Source of the DNA: Enterococcus faecium
Lineage (GTDB): Bacteria > Bacillota > Bacilli > Lactobacillales > Enterococcaceae
Direction of reading: 5' to 3'
NCBI RefSeq assembly: GCF_029023785.1
Contig: NZ_CP118955.1
Span: forward strand, 2,441,001 to 2,505,000
DNA: 64,000 bases
In this document: positions 15,553 to 25,639 of the stretch, piece after piece
How the letters are laid out: every line of letters begins with the position of its first letter
How positions within the stretch are numbered: the first letter of the stretch is position 1
Program-made: the position numbers and the translations under genes
The notes under the pieces: model-generated
Told to the model about the DNA's origin: nothing
Database searches by the model: none
The model's input: only the letters and a program-made list of their open reading frames with translations

Positions 15553-17091
15553 TCATTTTTCAGAATCAGCTAATTCTTCTCGCAGTTGAGCAAATTGCTG
15601 ATAAGTCTGTGCTAAATGCTTTTGTGTCGAAACAAATAATGGATAGATTTTCTGATATTTTTTATGATCAGTTTCTTGTACTCCAACTTGCTCTTTCAAT
15701 TCTATCAATTCCTGTGCTTCACTGATACTTTGGATCTTTCCGATGCTTCTCCAGCCTAAAATCACAGCTCCTAATGCGGATGCTTCTGTGACAGTAGGGA
15801 AAACAAGCGGGTAACCCAGTACATCAGCCATCATCTGACGAAAAATCGGAGATTGAGCAAACCCGCCTGTAGCACGGATCTCTGTGAGCTGATTTTCCTG
15901 GCAAACTCCTTTTAAAATCCGATAAAGGTTGAGACAGATCCCTTCTAGAATCGCCTTCATCATTTCTTTTTCTGTATGTTGCCGCTGTAAACCGATAAAA
16001 CTGCCAAACGCATCTGCGTCCCAAAGCGGTGCTCGCTCACCAAGTAAATAGGGATGAAAAATCAGACCATTGGCACCCGCTGGCACAAAAGCGATAGCCG
16101 AAAGCAGTGCATCATATGGATTTTCTCCTTTTTCTTTAGCAGATTGAACGACTTCCTGTAAAAATGTATGCCCTGCCCAATCAAAGATGCCAGCACCATT
16201 GCTAGTCGCTCCTCCCACTACCCAATGTTTCTGATCCAGAACATAACAAAACGTCTCCATTTCTGGATGGAACTGAGGCTGAGTAGTAATAAAACGAAGT
16301 GCTCCGCTCGTTCCTACGGTCAAAGCGGCGATCGTATCACCAAAAGCACCTAACCCTAGATTAGAAAGCGGCCCGTCTGCCCCTCCCAAAACAAATGATA
16401 TATCATTTGGCAAACCTAGTTCTGCTGCTGTTTTTGATGGTAGACCTGTTACTTGATAGGTGGAAGGAAAGACTTGCGGCAATTGCTCTATTCGAATGTT
16501 CAAGTAGTCAAGCACTTCTTCTGCCCATTGGAATTCATGGATATCAAAATATCCAGTTCCTGAAGCTGTTCCGTAGTCGCTGATCAGTTCGCCAAACAAT
16601 CTATAAAAGATATAGTCTTTGATACCGACAAAATAAGCAGTTTTTTTGAATAATTCAGGTTGGCTGTTTTGCAGCCACTTGATTTTGTTCAATGGTGTCA
16701 TTGGATGAATCGGCGTCCCAGTCTGCCGATAAAATTCTTTGCCAAGCACGGTATATTTCAGTTTTTCTGCTTCGTCCGCTGCTCGGTTATCTGCCCAAGT
16801 GATCATTCGAGATAACGGTGTTTTCTCTTCATCCAACAATATCAGGCCATGCATCGCAGAGGAGAAGGAGACAAATTGAATGATTGTGTCTGAAGGCAAC
16901 TGTTTAATTACTTCTTTTATAACGGTGCAGACACCTTGAAAGATCAATTCCTGATCTTGTTCTGCCATCCCTTGTGTTTCTTGGATCAAAGGGTAGCGAA
17001 AATAAGCGGATGCTGCTTCTTGGGCTTCATCTGTGAAAGCAACTGCTTTGGTTTGTGTGGTTCCGATATCTAATCCGATTGAAACGTTCAT
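15553..17091 (-). CDS. gntK: Gluconokinase, FGGY family
   Basis: A 512-residue sugar kinase. The N-terminal ATP-phosphate motif GLDIGTTQTKAVAF, the MHG(L)ILLDE segment with the substrate-binding TWADNRA, and the C-terminal ATP-site ATGGFAQSPIFRQMMADVLG are all present. This pattern fits gluconokinases of lactic acid bacteria, which convert gluconate plus ATP to 6-phosphogluconate. It stands alone, with no gluconate permease or 6-phosphogluconate dehydrogenase nearby. It is not the missing partner of the xylulokinase remnant at 1159-1506: it is complete and clearly diverged. Confidence 0.88.
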   Translation of the reverse strand: MNVSIGLDIGTTQTKAVAFTDEAQEAASAYFRYPLIQETQGMAEQDQELIFQGVCTVIKEVIKQLPSDTIIQFVSFSSAMHGLILLDEEKTPLSRMITWADNRAADEAEKLKYTVLGKEFYRQTGTPIHPMTPLNKIKWLQNSQPELFKKTAYFVGIKDYIFYRLFGELISDYGTASGTGYFDIHEFQWAEEVLDYLNIRIEQLPQVFPSTYQVTGLPSKTAAELGLPNDISFVLGGADGPLSNLGLGAFGDTIAALTVGTSGALRFITTQPQFHPEMETFCYVLDQKHWVVGGATSNGAGIFDWAGHTFLQEVVQSAKEKGENPYDALLSAIAFVPAGANGLIFHPYLLGERAPLWDADAFGSFIGLQRQHTEKEMMKAILEGICLNLYRILKGVCQENQLTEIRATGGFAQSPIFRQMMADVLGYPLVFPTVTEASALGAVILGWRSIGKIQSISEAQELIELKEQVGVQETDHKKYQKIYPLFVSTQKHLAQTYQQFAQLREELADSEK

Positions 17092-17170
17092 TTTTTCACC
17101 TCAAATTTTATGTATGTACAAAAATTTAGTTTAAGCTTGCGTATCTTGGTTTTGAAAAGGGGGAGATGGC

Positions 17171-17857
17171 GTGTTACTTTATTTTATCATTGGTTGCTGT
17201 ATCGGATCATTTTTATGTTTAACCGCCCAGCGGATTCCGTTAGGTCACTCTATTATTTATCCTAGATCTCATTGTGTCAAATGCTGTCGTTCGCTTTCTT
17301 GGTATGAATTGATTCCGATTCTCTCGATCATCGTCCAACGATTTCGCTGCCGCTATTGCAGGTGTCGGTTGCCCTTCTACTATTTGTTGGCAGAAGCCTT
17401 ATGTGGTGGTCTTTTTGCCTGGTTCTTTACTTTTTCTTCCGCAAGAAATTTTTCGACGTTCATATGGATGCTTTCGGCTTTGCTATTTTCGTTGATGGAT
17501 TTATTTTACTTCATGGTCCATTCTCACACGCTATTCTGTTCTTGGGCAATTTTATGGATTTTTTGGTTGCAGGCCGGCGTCTTCCAATGGCAAAGTGTGC
17601 TGTTAACGTTTATCGTAGGCGGTGTGTGCCTTCGCTATGGTCAATCCTATCTCGGAGCTGGCGATACTCTGTTGATGCTTTCTTGGAGTGGTGGCTTGTC
17701 TCTAGAAGAGTTGCTTCAGATCTTGTTTCTTGCTAGTCTGTTTGGAATATCCGTTTTTTCTGTTTACTTTATCTGTCATAAAAAAAAGTTGGAAAAGCTG
17801 CCTTTCATTCCTTTTTTGAGCAGTGCGTTGCTGATTGTCCTTCATCTTAGGTATTGA
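17171..17857 (+). CDS. Type IV prepilin peptidase (ComC/PilD family)
   Basis: A 228-residue membrane aspartyl protease. The N-terminal cytoplasmic domain carries two CxxC pairs (C35/C38 and C60/C63), and the catalytic aspartates are in FSLMDLFYF and the GAGD motif. Such enzymes cut and N-methylate prepilin-like proteins; in Gram-positives they process the com pilus needed for DNA uptake. The start is GTG after GGGGGAG. It is an orphan here, with no comG genes in the window. A repeat-family terminator begins at the stop codon. Confidence 0.9.
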   Translation: MLLYFIIGCCIGSFLCLTAQRIPLGHSIIYPRSHCVKCCRSLSWYELIPILSIIVQRFRCRYCRCRLPFYYLLAEALCGGLFAWFFTFSSARNFSTFIWMLSALLFSLMDLFYFMVHSHTLFCSWAILWIFWLQAGVFQWQSVLLTFIVGGVCLRYGQSYLGAGDTLLMLSWSGGLSLEELLQILFLASLFGISVFSVYFICHKKKLEKLPFIPFLSSALLIVLHLRY

Positions 17858-18036
17858 AAAAAGGTTGTGACAAACGACTTGTCACAACCTCTGATATATA
17901 GTGTTCTCTTACCAAATCCTTGTGACTTGGAGCTAGGCGACAGGTTCACAACCTCTCCACTAAATGGTGTTCAATCAGCTGACCCTCAGTATTAGCTCAA
18001 AATGCTGGTTTTACAACCTCTGATATACGGTGTTCC
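17858..18036 (-). repeat. Palindromic repeat cluster R5 (two shortened units plus terminator)
   Basis: Between the convergent prepilin peptidase and msrA genes. Two units have kept both borders and the base of their stems but lost the centre, so they measure only about 65-70 bp. The hairpin at 17861-17892 starts a few bases after the prepilin peptidase stop and has a U-run on the minus strand for msrA. Confidence 0.75.
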
Positions 18037-18057
18037 ATAAGTAGCTTTTTCGGCTTC

Positions 18058-18585
18058 TTATTTCTTGACGCCCCAATGTCGACGAAGGAAACCTGCACGT
18101 CCAGAACCTTCTCGATAAAGATTGTAATGGAGCTTGTTTTTCTTGTAATAATCCTGATGGTAATCTTCTGCAGGATAAAATTCGCTTCTTGGTTCGATTT
18201 TTGTCACGATTGGCTTATCGAATCGCCCGCTGTCTTGCAATGCTTGTTTTGAACGCTCTGCAATATTTCGTTCTTCTTCATCATTATAGTAGATCACTGG
18301 ACGATAAGAATCACCGCGATCAGCGAACTGTCCTAATGCGTCAGTCGGATCGGTTTGCTGCCAATAGATTTCCACCAACTGATCATAAGAAATAACTTCT
18401 GGATCATATTCGATCTCTACTGCTTCTGTATGCCCTGTTGTGCCTGTTGTTACTTGTTCATAAGTTGGATTTGGTACATGCCCGCCAGTATAACCGGATG
18501 TCACAGAAATGATCCCTGGCTGCTCTTCAAATGGTTTGACCATACACCAAAAGCATCCGCCTGCGAAAACTGCTTTTTTTGTCAT
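18058..18585 (-). CDS. msrA: Peptide-methionine (S)-S-oxide reductase
   Basis: A 175-residue MsrA with the catalytic GCFWC motif at residues 10-14, SVTSGYTGG, and the conserved YHQDYY near the end. It reduces methionine-S-sulfoxide in proteins. The ATG at 18585 follows AAAGGGGGAT; the frame runs 39 codons further up but those have no support. The W-G-V-K-K C-terminus lacks the extra recycling cysteines of some MsrA forms. Confidence 0.95.
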   Translation of the reverse strand: MTKKAVFAGGCFWCMVKPFEEQPGIISVTSGYTGGHVPNPTYEQVTTGTTGHTEAVEIEYDPEVISYDQLVEIYWQQTDPTDALGQFADRGDSYRPVIYYNDEEERNIAERSKQALQDSGRFDKPIVTKIEPRSEFYPAEDYHQDYYKKNKLHYNLYREGSGRAGFLRRHWGVKK

Positions 18586-18668
18586 ATAAAATCCCCCTTT
18601 TTTCTCATCATACCTTGATTTCCAAAAGGAGGATAACGTTTTGCTTGTGACAGAAAAAACGGAAACTA

Positions 18669-19346
18669 TTATATACGTGATACGGCTTCTGATAAATGCC
18701 AAAACGAACGTACTTGATCAAAAACGGTTAAATCAGGAATCACATATTCAGCAGAAGGAAGATTTATGTTTTCACCTATTCCCAATACATGCATGTTACC
18801 AGCCAAAGCTGCTTGACAACCAGCTTCTGAATCTTCAATGACCAAGCATGCATTTGGCGGTACATTCAATTGCTGTGCTCCTTTGAGAAAAACTTCTGGA
18901 TCAGGTTTTGCTTTTGATACTTGCGTGCCGTCAATAAGGACATCAAAATAACTTGTCAAATTCGTTTTTTCTAAAATGAGGCGTGCATTTTTTCTTGCTG
19001 ATCCCAATCCGATCTTGATGTTTGTTTTTTTCAAGTACTCAAGAACAGCTATTGCACCAGGCAAAACGGATGTTTCATCCATTTTTTGAATCGCTTGAAG
19101 ATATAGATTGTTTTTTTGCTCAGCAAAGGCTGATTTCTCTTTTTCTGAGAATTTCTGTTCCATTTTTCCAAATGACAGCAATCGCTCTAGTGACTCGGTT
19201 CTGGATATTCCTTTCAGTTGCTCGTTTTCTTTCTCAGTGAATGGAATGGACAGCTGGTTAGCTAAAACCAGCCACGCTTCGTAATGATAACGAGCTGTGT
19301 CTACAAGAACGCCATCTAAATCGAATAGTGCTGCTTTGATTTTCAT
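18669..19346 (-). CDS. ycjU: Beta-phosphoglucomutase
   Basis: A 225-residue HAD-superfamily mutase with nucleophile motif [10 protein letters not shown], the cap region with GISRTESL, the GLGSARKN loop and [11 protein letters not shown]. It turns beta-glucose-1-phosphate, made by inverting GH65 phosphorylases, into glucose-6-phosphate. It is the last gene of the ycj-like operon and overlaps the glycerate kinase stop by 4 bp. The order phosphorylase-(kinase)-mutase supports the substrate. Equivalent of E. coli ycjU. Confidence 0.92.
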   Translation of the reverse strand: MKIKAALFDLDGVLVDTARYHYEAWLVLANQLSIPFTEKENEQLKGISRTESLERLLSFGKMEQKFSEKEKSAFAEQKNNLYLQAIQKMDETSVLPGAIAVLEYLKKTNIKIGLGSARKNARLILEKTNLTSYFDVLIDGTQVSKAKPDPEVFLKGAQQLNVPPNACLVIEDSEAGCQAALAGNMHVLGIGENINLPSAEYVIPDLTVFDQVRSFWHLSEAVSRI

Positions 19347-20473
19347 CGATTACCTCCTTGAAAATGAACGACTTGAAGTAAAGATGCGATGTTTTTAGCT
19401 GTGCGATGAAGATTATCAGTGGCTTGCTGTAAAGCTTCTTGTAAAGGCACAGCTGCAGGAAGGATCGGAAAAACGGCCGAAATGCCAACATCTGCTGCTT
19501 TTTCGCTTCCTTTACCAACACTTCCGCAAATAGCTATCACAGGAACGCCCTCTGGTACTCTTCTAGCAATCCCAACTGGCGCTTTTCCTTTTAGACTTTG
19601 TCCATCTAGACGTCCTTCGCCTACGATTACGAGGTCTGCTTGCTGTACCCGTTTATCGAACTCCAGTAAATCCAATACGTAGTCGATGCCAGAGACTATT
19701 TTCCCTGAAGCAAATGCTAACAGTCCTGCACCCATTCCACCACCAGCACTACTGCCCGATGCCTCGATTACTTGAGGGGCAAATCTCATATAAAAATCAT
19801 GCATGGCTTGGTCAGCCACTGCTAATTCATTTTCTTTCAAGCCTTTTTGTGGTCCGAAAACAAAAGAAGCGCCTTCTTTTCCGCATAAAAGATTAGTAAC
19901 ATCAGTAATGACAGTGATTTTGGCTTTAATCAGCTCAATAGGCACGTTCGTTTTATCAACTGTAGCAATTTTACCTAGATTTTCTCCCAGTGCTTCTACT
20001 TTTTGATTATCTTGATCGTAAAAAGCATAACCTAGACCTTCTGCCATGCCGATGCCGCCATCGTTGGTACTACTTCCGCCAACGCCGATGATGATGTGTC
20101 GAACACCTTGTTGCAACAATTGTCGTATCAGTTCTCCTACTCCTCGCGTGGATAACCTAAGTGGCTGTCGTTGGTTTAGTGGGACATCTTTCAATCCGAC
20201 GATTTCTGCCATTTCAAAAATCGCAGTTTGACCGTCTGAAGCGTACTGGATTTCTTTGTTTTTGCCAAATGCATTAGTAACGACTGCTGTTTGCCGCTTC
20301 AACCTTAAACTGTCTGCTAATGATGAAACCGTTCCTTCTCCTCCATCGCCTATAGGTAGCAGATCATATTCAGCCTGAACAAAAACTTCTTGAAAACCTG
20401 ATTGAATGGCTTGTGCTGCCTCTAAGGCTGTCAGACTTTCTTTGAAAGAATCTGGCGCAATCAGAATACGCAT
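19343..20473 (-). CDS. glxK: Glycerate kinase (GlxK/GarK family)
   Basis: A 376-residue kinase starting RILIAPDSFKESLTA, with IGDGGEGT, IGVGGSSTNDGGIGMA and DLVIVGEGRLDGQSL, all diagnostic of the glycerate kinase type 1 family. It phosphorylates D-glycerate to phosphoglycerate. I chose the ATG at 20473 behind GGAGGGGA; it overlaps the stop of the GH65 gene by one base. This gene is not part of the E. coli ycj cluster. Its insertion here fits a pathway in which the GH13 enzyme frees glycerate from glucosylglycerate. Confidence 0.92.
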   Translation of the reverse strand: MRILIAPDSFKESLTALEAAQAIQSGFQEVFVQAEYDLLPIGDGGEGTVSSLADSLRLKRQTAVVTNAFGKNKEIQYASDGQTAIFEMAEIVGLKDVPLNQRQPLRLSTRGVGELIRQLLQQGVRHIIIGVGGSSTNDGGIGMAEGLGYAFYDQDNQKVEALGENLGKIATVDKTNVPIELIKAKITVITDVTNLLCGKEGASFVFGPQKGLKENELAVADQAMHDFYMRFAPQVIEASGSSAGGGMGAGLLAFASGKIVSGIDYVLDLLEFDKRVQQADLVIVGEGRLDGQSLKGKAPVGIARRVPEGVPVIAICGSVGKGSEKAADVGISAVFPILPAAVPLQEALQQATDNLHRTAKNIASLLQVVHFQGGNR

Positions 20474-22656
20474 TATTTTCCCCTCCGTTCCAAGATCAGT
20501 TCTTTTTCCAGCTGGTATTGGTCTCCATTGACAAAAATAGGTAATGTTTCTTTCGTCTCTTTTTTTATTACTATTTGTTTTTTTGTCAAAACAAATAGCA
20601 ACCTGTGATTTTTCCAAATAAAAGGAAAAGAAATTTTTTCCCATGCTGAAGGAAGTCTTGGAGAAATAGAAAGAGTTCCATTCGTTACTGTAATACCTGA
20701 AAAACCAAATATAACTGCTAGCCATAGTGCTCCTAATGAAGCAGCATGAATTCCGTCATCTGATGAATGCGGATCTGGTCCTAAATCAATCAGGCACGCT
20801 TCTTGGAATAAATGATACGCCCATTCCATTTCTTGGATACGGCAAGCCTCTATGGCGTGAATCGCTTTACTCAACGATGAGTCGTGGATTGTTTTGTTTT
20901 CATAGTAATGCAAATTCTTAGAAACGATTGGTTGAGAAAAATACTCAGGTAATAAGTATAACAGCATGACAAGATCTGCTTGCTTGCTGACTTGGAGTTC
21001 ATTTACTTCGCTACGGGCATAATCAAGTAAAATAGACTGGCTGCCAGGACGTTCTTTGTAAGTGGTCAAATCAATAACTGGCTTACTGAGATACGTGTCA
21101 TCTTGCGGAATCAGCTGTTCTTTGTTAGGCACTGGCAAATATAACTTATCTAAAAAATTTTGACATTCTTTCAAAAAAAGCGGATCGCCAGCTTGATATT
21201 TAACAGCTAAGGCCACATTATAATGCGCCAGATAGTTCGTATATGCATTATTGTCGATATATTCTGTGTATTCATCTGGACCAATGACTCTGTGTATCTC
21301 TAAATGATCATCGACTTTTACAGCTCTGCTCAGCCAAAAAGCTGCTGTTTCATGAATGAGCGTTTTTCCCTTTGTTTCTAAAAACGATTGATCCTCTGTT
21401 GCTTGGACATACTCTTGAACGGCATAAGCAAGGTCTGCACTGATATGATGTTCTGCGGCAGCTGAAGCAACTTCTTGTCTTGTTCCGGTTTTGATATTCA
21501 ATGCAGCAAATTTGGGTGTCTCTTCCTGACCAGTGTGTGCGCTTTCCCATGGGAAAAGTGCACCTTGATAGTGATAATCTCTTGCTTTTTGCCGTGCGCC
21601 TTCTAATCGATCATAACGGTACAGCAGCAAATTCTTTGCTACTTCAGGAAACTGATATAAAAAGAAAGGCAGGATAAAAATTTCCGTATCCCAGAAAACA
21701 TGCCCTTTATAACCTTCGCCAGTTAGTCCCTTCGCCCCTACACTAACACTTGGATCATTGCGGGGAGTCATAATCTGTAAATGGTAAGCAGCGAAGTCCA
21801 TCGCTAACTGATCGAAAGAAGAATCGCCTTGGATCGTTATCCGATGCTGATGCCAAAAATCTGTCCAATAAGACATCGACTGCTCTAAAATTTCTGTATA
21901 ACTAACGCTTTTCTGGGCTTGGGCAATACTTTTCTTAAACGGGTCTGTTTGCTGAAGAGAGGTAGAGAGCACGATGATCTTCTCCAGCGTAAAGGACGTA
22001 TTTTTTCTGATCTTTTCTGAAAAGGAAGCGGTGATCCGGCGATTTTTTGCTTGGAATACACCTGCTTTATTGAATTTAGCTGCAATCCCAATATCAATTT
22101 TACTTTCTGTTGTCTGGTAGGATGCACTGATCAAATCGTCACCAAATACTCGCAGTTCTTTTTCAACCAACTGCTGTGTACCAAAATTGGTTTGCTGTCC
22201 ATCGATACCCGTTTTCACATCTACTTGGCAGTCTTCGGTCAACGGCTTGATGACCACTTTCAGGGCTGCCTGATGGAGATTATTTTGATCAGCAACACGA
22301 CAAGTAATGACTTCCACTTTTTTTCCTTGAGCAGTTTCAATGAGCGCATAGCGTTTAAGCTCTCCCATTTCTAAATCTAGTGCCCGCTCGTATGCAAGAA
22401 CTTTCATCGTCTCAAGAGAAAAATGTTCACCGTCGATTTTTATTTCCCATCTGATGACATCTGGGAGATTCACTAACTCGGCTGATTCTGCTCCTAAAGG
22501 TCGGTTATATACACCAGCTGCAAACATTCCCCTTACTTGATTCCGATAGTCTTCCTCCTGGCTTCCTCTGATACCAAAAAATCCATTTCCAATGGTCATC
22601 TGACTCGCATACTTATTGATATACTCTAAATCAAACTGTTTTTCTTCTACTTTCAT
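20473..22656 (-). CDS. ycjT: Glycoside hydrolase family 65 phosphorylase (YcjT-like)
   Basis: A 727-residue GH65 enzyme with an N-terminal beta-sandwich, an (alpha/alpha)6 barrel and a small C-terminal domain. The catalytic general acid is the glutamate in VIGPDEYTEY; phosphate-site residues follow in the GSQS segment near 540. GH65 enzymes split alpha-glucobioses with phosphate and inversion, giving beta-glucose-1-phosphate. E. coli YcjT is a kojibiose phosphorylase, so this activity is the first guess; maltose or trehalose phosphorylase is possible. It overlaps the oxidoreductase gene by 4 bp and the kinase by 1 bp. Confidence 0.88.
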   Translation of the reverse strand: MKVEEKQFDLEYINKYASQMTIGNGFFGIRGSQEEDYRNQVRGMFAAGVYNRPLGAESAELVNLPDVIRWEIKIDGEHFSLETMKVLAYERALDLEMGELKRYALIETAQGKKVEVITCRVADQNNLHQAALKVVIKPLTEDCQVDVKTGIDGQQTNFGTQQLVEKELRVFGDDLISASYQTTESKIDIGIAAKFNKAGVFQAKNRRITASFSEKIRKNTSFTLEKIIVLSTSLQQTDPFKKSIAQAQKSVSYTEILEQSMSYWTDFWHQHRITIQGDSSFDQLAMDFAAYHLQIMTPRNDPSVSVGAKGLTGEGYKGHVFWDTEIFILPFFLYQFPEVAKNLLLYRYDRLEGARQKARDYHYQGALFPWESAHTGQEETPKFAALNIKTGTRQEVASAAAEHHISADLAYAVQEYVQATEDQSFLETKGKTLIHETAAFWLSRAVKVDDHLEIHRVIGPDEYTEYIDNNAYTNYLAHYNVALAVKYQAGDPLFLKECQNFLDKLYLPVPNKEQLIPQDDTYLSKPVIDLTTYKERPGSQSILLDYARSEVNELQVSKQADLVMLLYLLPEYFSQPIVSKNLHYYENKTIHDSSLSKAIHAIEACRIQEMEWAYHLFQEACLIDLGPDPHSSDDGIHAASLGALWLAVIFGFSGITVTNGTLSISPRLPSAWEKISFPFIWKNHRLLFVLTKKQIVIKKETKETLPIFVNGDQYQLEKELILERRGK

Positions 22657-23678
22657 AAGGTAATAACTTCTCCTGTTTCTGCCGAACGATATAAATTTTC
22701 CACCAGATTCTGGATGACATATCCTTGCCAGCCATCTGCAATCATCTGAGTCTGGTCACCGAGCGCCCGATTCACAAAATGAGCCATACTTAGTTCATGT
22801 GGGTCATTAACTGGCGTGGTCTTTTGTAAGGAAACCAGCTTTCCATCTACATCTTCGAATAGTTCGCCTGGATACAGATTAGCACCTGCCTGATCGCCAC
22901 AAAAAGCCACATTCAGTTTGTCTTCTCTGATATTCAAAGCAAACGAAGTATTCAGTTGGATGATCTTGCCGTTTTCTAATTCCAGTGTGCCAAAAATTGC
23001 ATCTTCTACTGTGAATTTGCTTGGATCCCATTTCCCGAATTTCCCTGAATTTTTTTTCGTACCAATTTTTTGGAAGCTGTACGCCCGAACGCTTTTTACT
23101 TTAGGAAATCCAGTAATATACATCGCTGTATCAAGCATGTGAATGCCATAATCGATCAAAGGCCCGCCTCCTTGAAGTTCTTTGTCGATAAACGTTCCCC
23201 AGCCTGGAACACCAGACCGACGAAGCGCATTCGCTTCTACGTAATAAATATCCCCGAGAACATCAAGATGATTCTTGATCATTGTTGCTTCGTCAGAAAA
23301 ACGATGCTGGAATCCATAAGCCAAAATCTGCCCGTTTTTATCGGCTGTCTCTGCCATCTTTCTTGCTTGATCAGCTGTCATAGCTGGTGGTTTCTCGCAC
23401 ATCACTGAAGCATTAGCTTCGAGGGCAGCCAATACATGTTCGAAGTGAAAGCGATTGGGTGTACAGACACTCACGATATCGGGAGAAATCTCATTCAGCA
23501 TTTGTGTAACTGATGTATACGCATGAGAAAATCCTGTACGTCGGCAAAAGTCTTCTGCTCGCTGGCTGACTGGATCAACCACAGCGGCCAATTCTAAGAC
23601 ATCTGATCTTTTTTGATAATAAGCAGCATGTACTTTTTCTGCTACTTGTCCAGCGCCTATGATTGCTACTTTCTTCAT
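22653..23678 (-). CDS. ycjS: Gfo/Idh/MocA family oxidoreductase (YcjS-like)
   Basis: A 341-residue NAD(P)-dependent sugar oxidoreductase with the Rossmann start AIIGAGQVAEKVH, the family signature EKPPAMTADQA and the catalytic-histidine segment GGPLIDYGIHMLD. E. coli YcjS works with YcjQ and YcjR to interconvert 3-keto sugars during guloside-to-glucoside conversion; I infer a similar role from the shared gene set. It overlaps the GH65 gene by 4 bp. Confidence 0.88.
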   Translation of the reverse strand: MKKVAIIGAGQVAEKVHAAYYQKRSDVLELAAVVDPVSQRAEDFCRRTGFSHAYTSVTQMLNEISPDIVSVCTPNRFHFEHVLAALEANASVMCEKPPAMTADQARKMAETADKNGQILAYGFQHRFSDEATMIKNHLDVLGDIYYVEANALRRSGVPGWGTFIDKELQGGGPLIDYGIHMLDTAMYITGFPKVKSVRAYSFQKIGTKKNSGKFGKWDPSKFTVEDAIFGTLELENGKIIQLNTSFALNIREDKLNVAFCGDQAGANLYPGELFEDVDGKLVSLQKTTPVNDPHELSMAHFVNRALGDQTQMIADGWQGYVIQNLVENLYRSAETGEVITL

Positions 23679-23722
23679 TTATTTCTCCCTCCTTTGCTTA
23701 TTTACTTATTGTTATTCTTTCT

Positions 23723-24550
23723 CTATTCTTTCTCTAAATCATTTAAATGACGCGCTGTTTCCAGACAGTTTTTCAAGTATTGCAATGATTCCTGATAAAT
23801 TTTCACTTCATTTTCTCCTCGCAAACGACATTCATATACCATATAACCTTCATACTCATTTTGAAGTAGCGTTTGAAAATGGCGAGTAAAATCAATTGCG
23901 CCAGATCCTGGTTGGTAGCGATGATTATCTGCTAAATGGATATGACCCACATACTCTTTTTGCGTAGTCAATGCTTTTGAAATATCATCTTCTTCAATAT
24001 TCATATGATAAAAATCAGCGATGATCTGCACATGTTTCAATTGATTAGAGTCAATGTAATGACGCGCATCCGCTAACAAATTGATCATATGGTCTTGGTA
24101 TCGGTTCAAAGGCTCCAAATAAATAACCGTACCTGTTTCTTCGGCTACTTTATCTAAATAACGAAGTGATTCGCTGACTGCTTTATAGTCTCCTTCTTTG
24201 CTTCGGGGTGAAACCATCGGCGGTAATCGATAAGTGAACATTCCCCAAGCTGCTGGGATAACGATTCCTTTGCCTCCAACCTCGCTTAGTGCACGCAAAA
24301 TCTCAGCAATTTGACGTACACCATTAAGACGCCGTTCTTCGATAAAGTCACCGATCCACCCATCGTAGCCGTTACAAGCTGTCACTACTGGGATCCCTGT
24401 TTCTTTGATTGCCTGTTTGACTGTGTCGATATTTTCTATTAACAACTTACCGTCGATTTCGTATTCTTCAAATCCACAGTCTTTGATAAATCTAAATTTT
24501 TCTAAAATGTCTCTTGGGAAAAATGCTTGATCTTGCGTACCGAATTTCAT
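23723..24550 (-). CDS. ycjR: Sugar phosphate isomerase/epimerase, xylose-isomerase-like TIM barrel (YcjR-like)
   Basis: A 275-residue TIM-barrel protein of the AP endonuclease 2/xylose isomerase-like family. Likely metal ligands lie in YLEPLNRYQDH, IIADFYHMN, HIHLADN and YECRL. E. coli YcjR is a 3-keto-sugar epimerase acting between YcjQ and YcjS, which fits this position. It overlaps the dehydrogenase gene by 4 bp. Confidence 0.85.
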   Translation of the reverse strand: MKFGTQDQAFFPRDILEKFRFIKDCGFEEYEIDGKLLIENIDTVKQAIKETGIPVVTACNGYDGWIGDFIEERRLNGVRQIAEILRALSEVGGKGIVIPAAWGMFTYRLPPMVSPRSKEGDYKAVSESLRYLDKVAEETGTVIYLEPLNRYQDHMINLLADARHYIDSNQLKHVQIIADFYHMNIEEDDISKALTTQKEYVGHIHLADNHRYQPGSGAIDFTRHFQTLLQNEYEGYMVYECRLRGENEVKIYQESLQYLKNCLETARHLNDLEKE

Positions 24551-25614
24551 TGTTCTCCTCCTCGGACTTGAACGCCCATTTTGATACTTTCTTCTGGGTG
24601 CTGGTCTACATAACGCATGTAAGCTTCTGCGCTTTCTGCAAATGGCACAACTGGATCAATGATTTCTTCACAATCCAAGTAACCGTTCATCAATAATTCC
24701 CAACATGTGTCCTCGATTCGTTTACGGTTCCATCTTGGGTAATCTGGGTTTGGTTCACTAGATGCTCGAGCAAAGACGATTTTTGCATTATTGAAATGTG
24801 CTTCGCGACCAAGATTAAACCCAGCTGGAAAAGGTTTAGCAAAGGCAACATAAGAAATGATCCCGCCATAGCCGATCCCTCTTAAAGAAGCTTGTAATGC
24901 GGCAGCACTGCCACTCGTTTCAATAACTGAATCTACTCCACGTTTATCTGTCAATTCCTTTAGACGAAAACCGACATCTGCTTTCATAGGATCTAGCGTG
25001 TAATCGGCACCGTATTTTTCTGCTAATTCTCTACGCTGCGCTATGGGATCGATCCCAACGATGGTAGTAGCACCTGCTTTTTTAGCTAATTGAATCGCAA
25101 TTTGCCCGATAGCGCCTAAACCGAAGATTGCTACAGCATCACCTGCTCGAACATGTGCTTCCCGGATACCACCTAAAGCGAATTGAGCAGGATCGTAACA
25201 TACTGCATTTTTCCATTGATCCAACCGATCAAGTTTACGTAGTTTATAATTATCAACACCGTTTGTAATCAGCGTTTCACGAATGGGTCCATAAGTGCAG
25301 ACTAACTCTCCTTTTTGATACTCTGTCACCAAACTGCCCGTTTCTTCGATCGTACCGACAATCATATTTCCTAATTGAAATTCGCCAAATACCACACCGC
25401 GTTGGCTTCCTTCTTCTCTTGGCAAGAATAGGCGCCATTCTTCTGAAAATTCTTCATCGATAAATGGACTTAATCCTCTAAAGTCGACAATTTCTGTTCC
25501 TGGTTTTGGAGTAGCGAAAATTACTCGGATACGTACTTCGTTCTTTTCGATCTCACGGTCTTCGTAATCTTTGAATCCGGCTATTCTTGGTTCTAATGCA
25601 ACTAATTTTTTCAT
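24547..25614 (-). CDS. ycjQ: Zinc-binding dehydrogenase (YcjQ-like)
   Basis: A 355-residue medium-chain dehydrogenase with a GroES-like domain, dinucleotide loop FGLGAIGQIA and a C-terminal half typical of sugar/polyol dehydrogenases. The cognate E. coli YcjQ oxidises or reduces C3 of a sugar with NAD. It lies in the middle of the operon, 25 bp after the permease gene and overlapping the epimerase gene. The exact sugar cannot be read from the sequence. Confidence 0.85.
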   Translation of the reverse strand: MKKLVALEPRIAGFKDYEDREIEKNEVRIRVIFATPKPGTEIVDFRGLSPFIDEEFSEEWRLFLPREEGSQRGVVFGEFQLGNMIVGTIEETGSLVTEYQKGELVCTYGPIRETLITNGVDNYKLRKLDRLDQWKNAVCYDPAQFALGGIREAHVRAGDAVAIFGLGAIGQIAIQLAKKAGATTIVGIDPIAQRRELAEKYGADYTLDPMKADVGFRLKELTDKRGVDSVIETSGSAAALQASLRGIGYGGIISYVAFAKPFPAGFNLGREAHFNNAKIVFARASSEPNPDYPRWNRKRIEDTCWELLMNGYLDCEEIIDPVVPFAESAEAYMRYVDQHPEESIKMGVQVRGGEQ

Positions 25615-25639
25615 CTTTTCTTTCCTCTTTCTTTTCTTT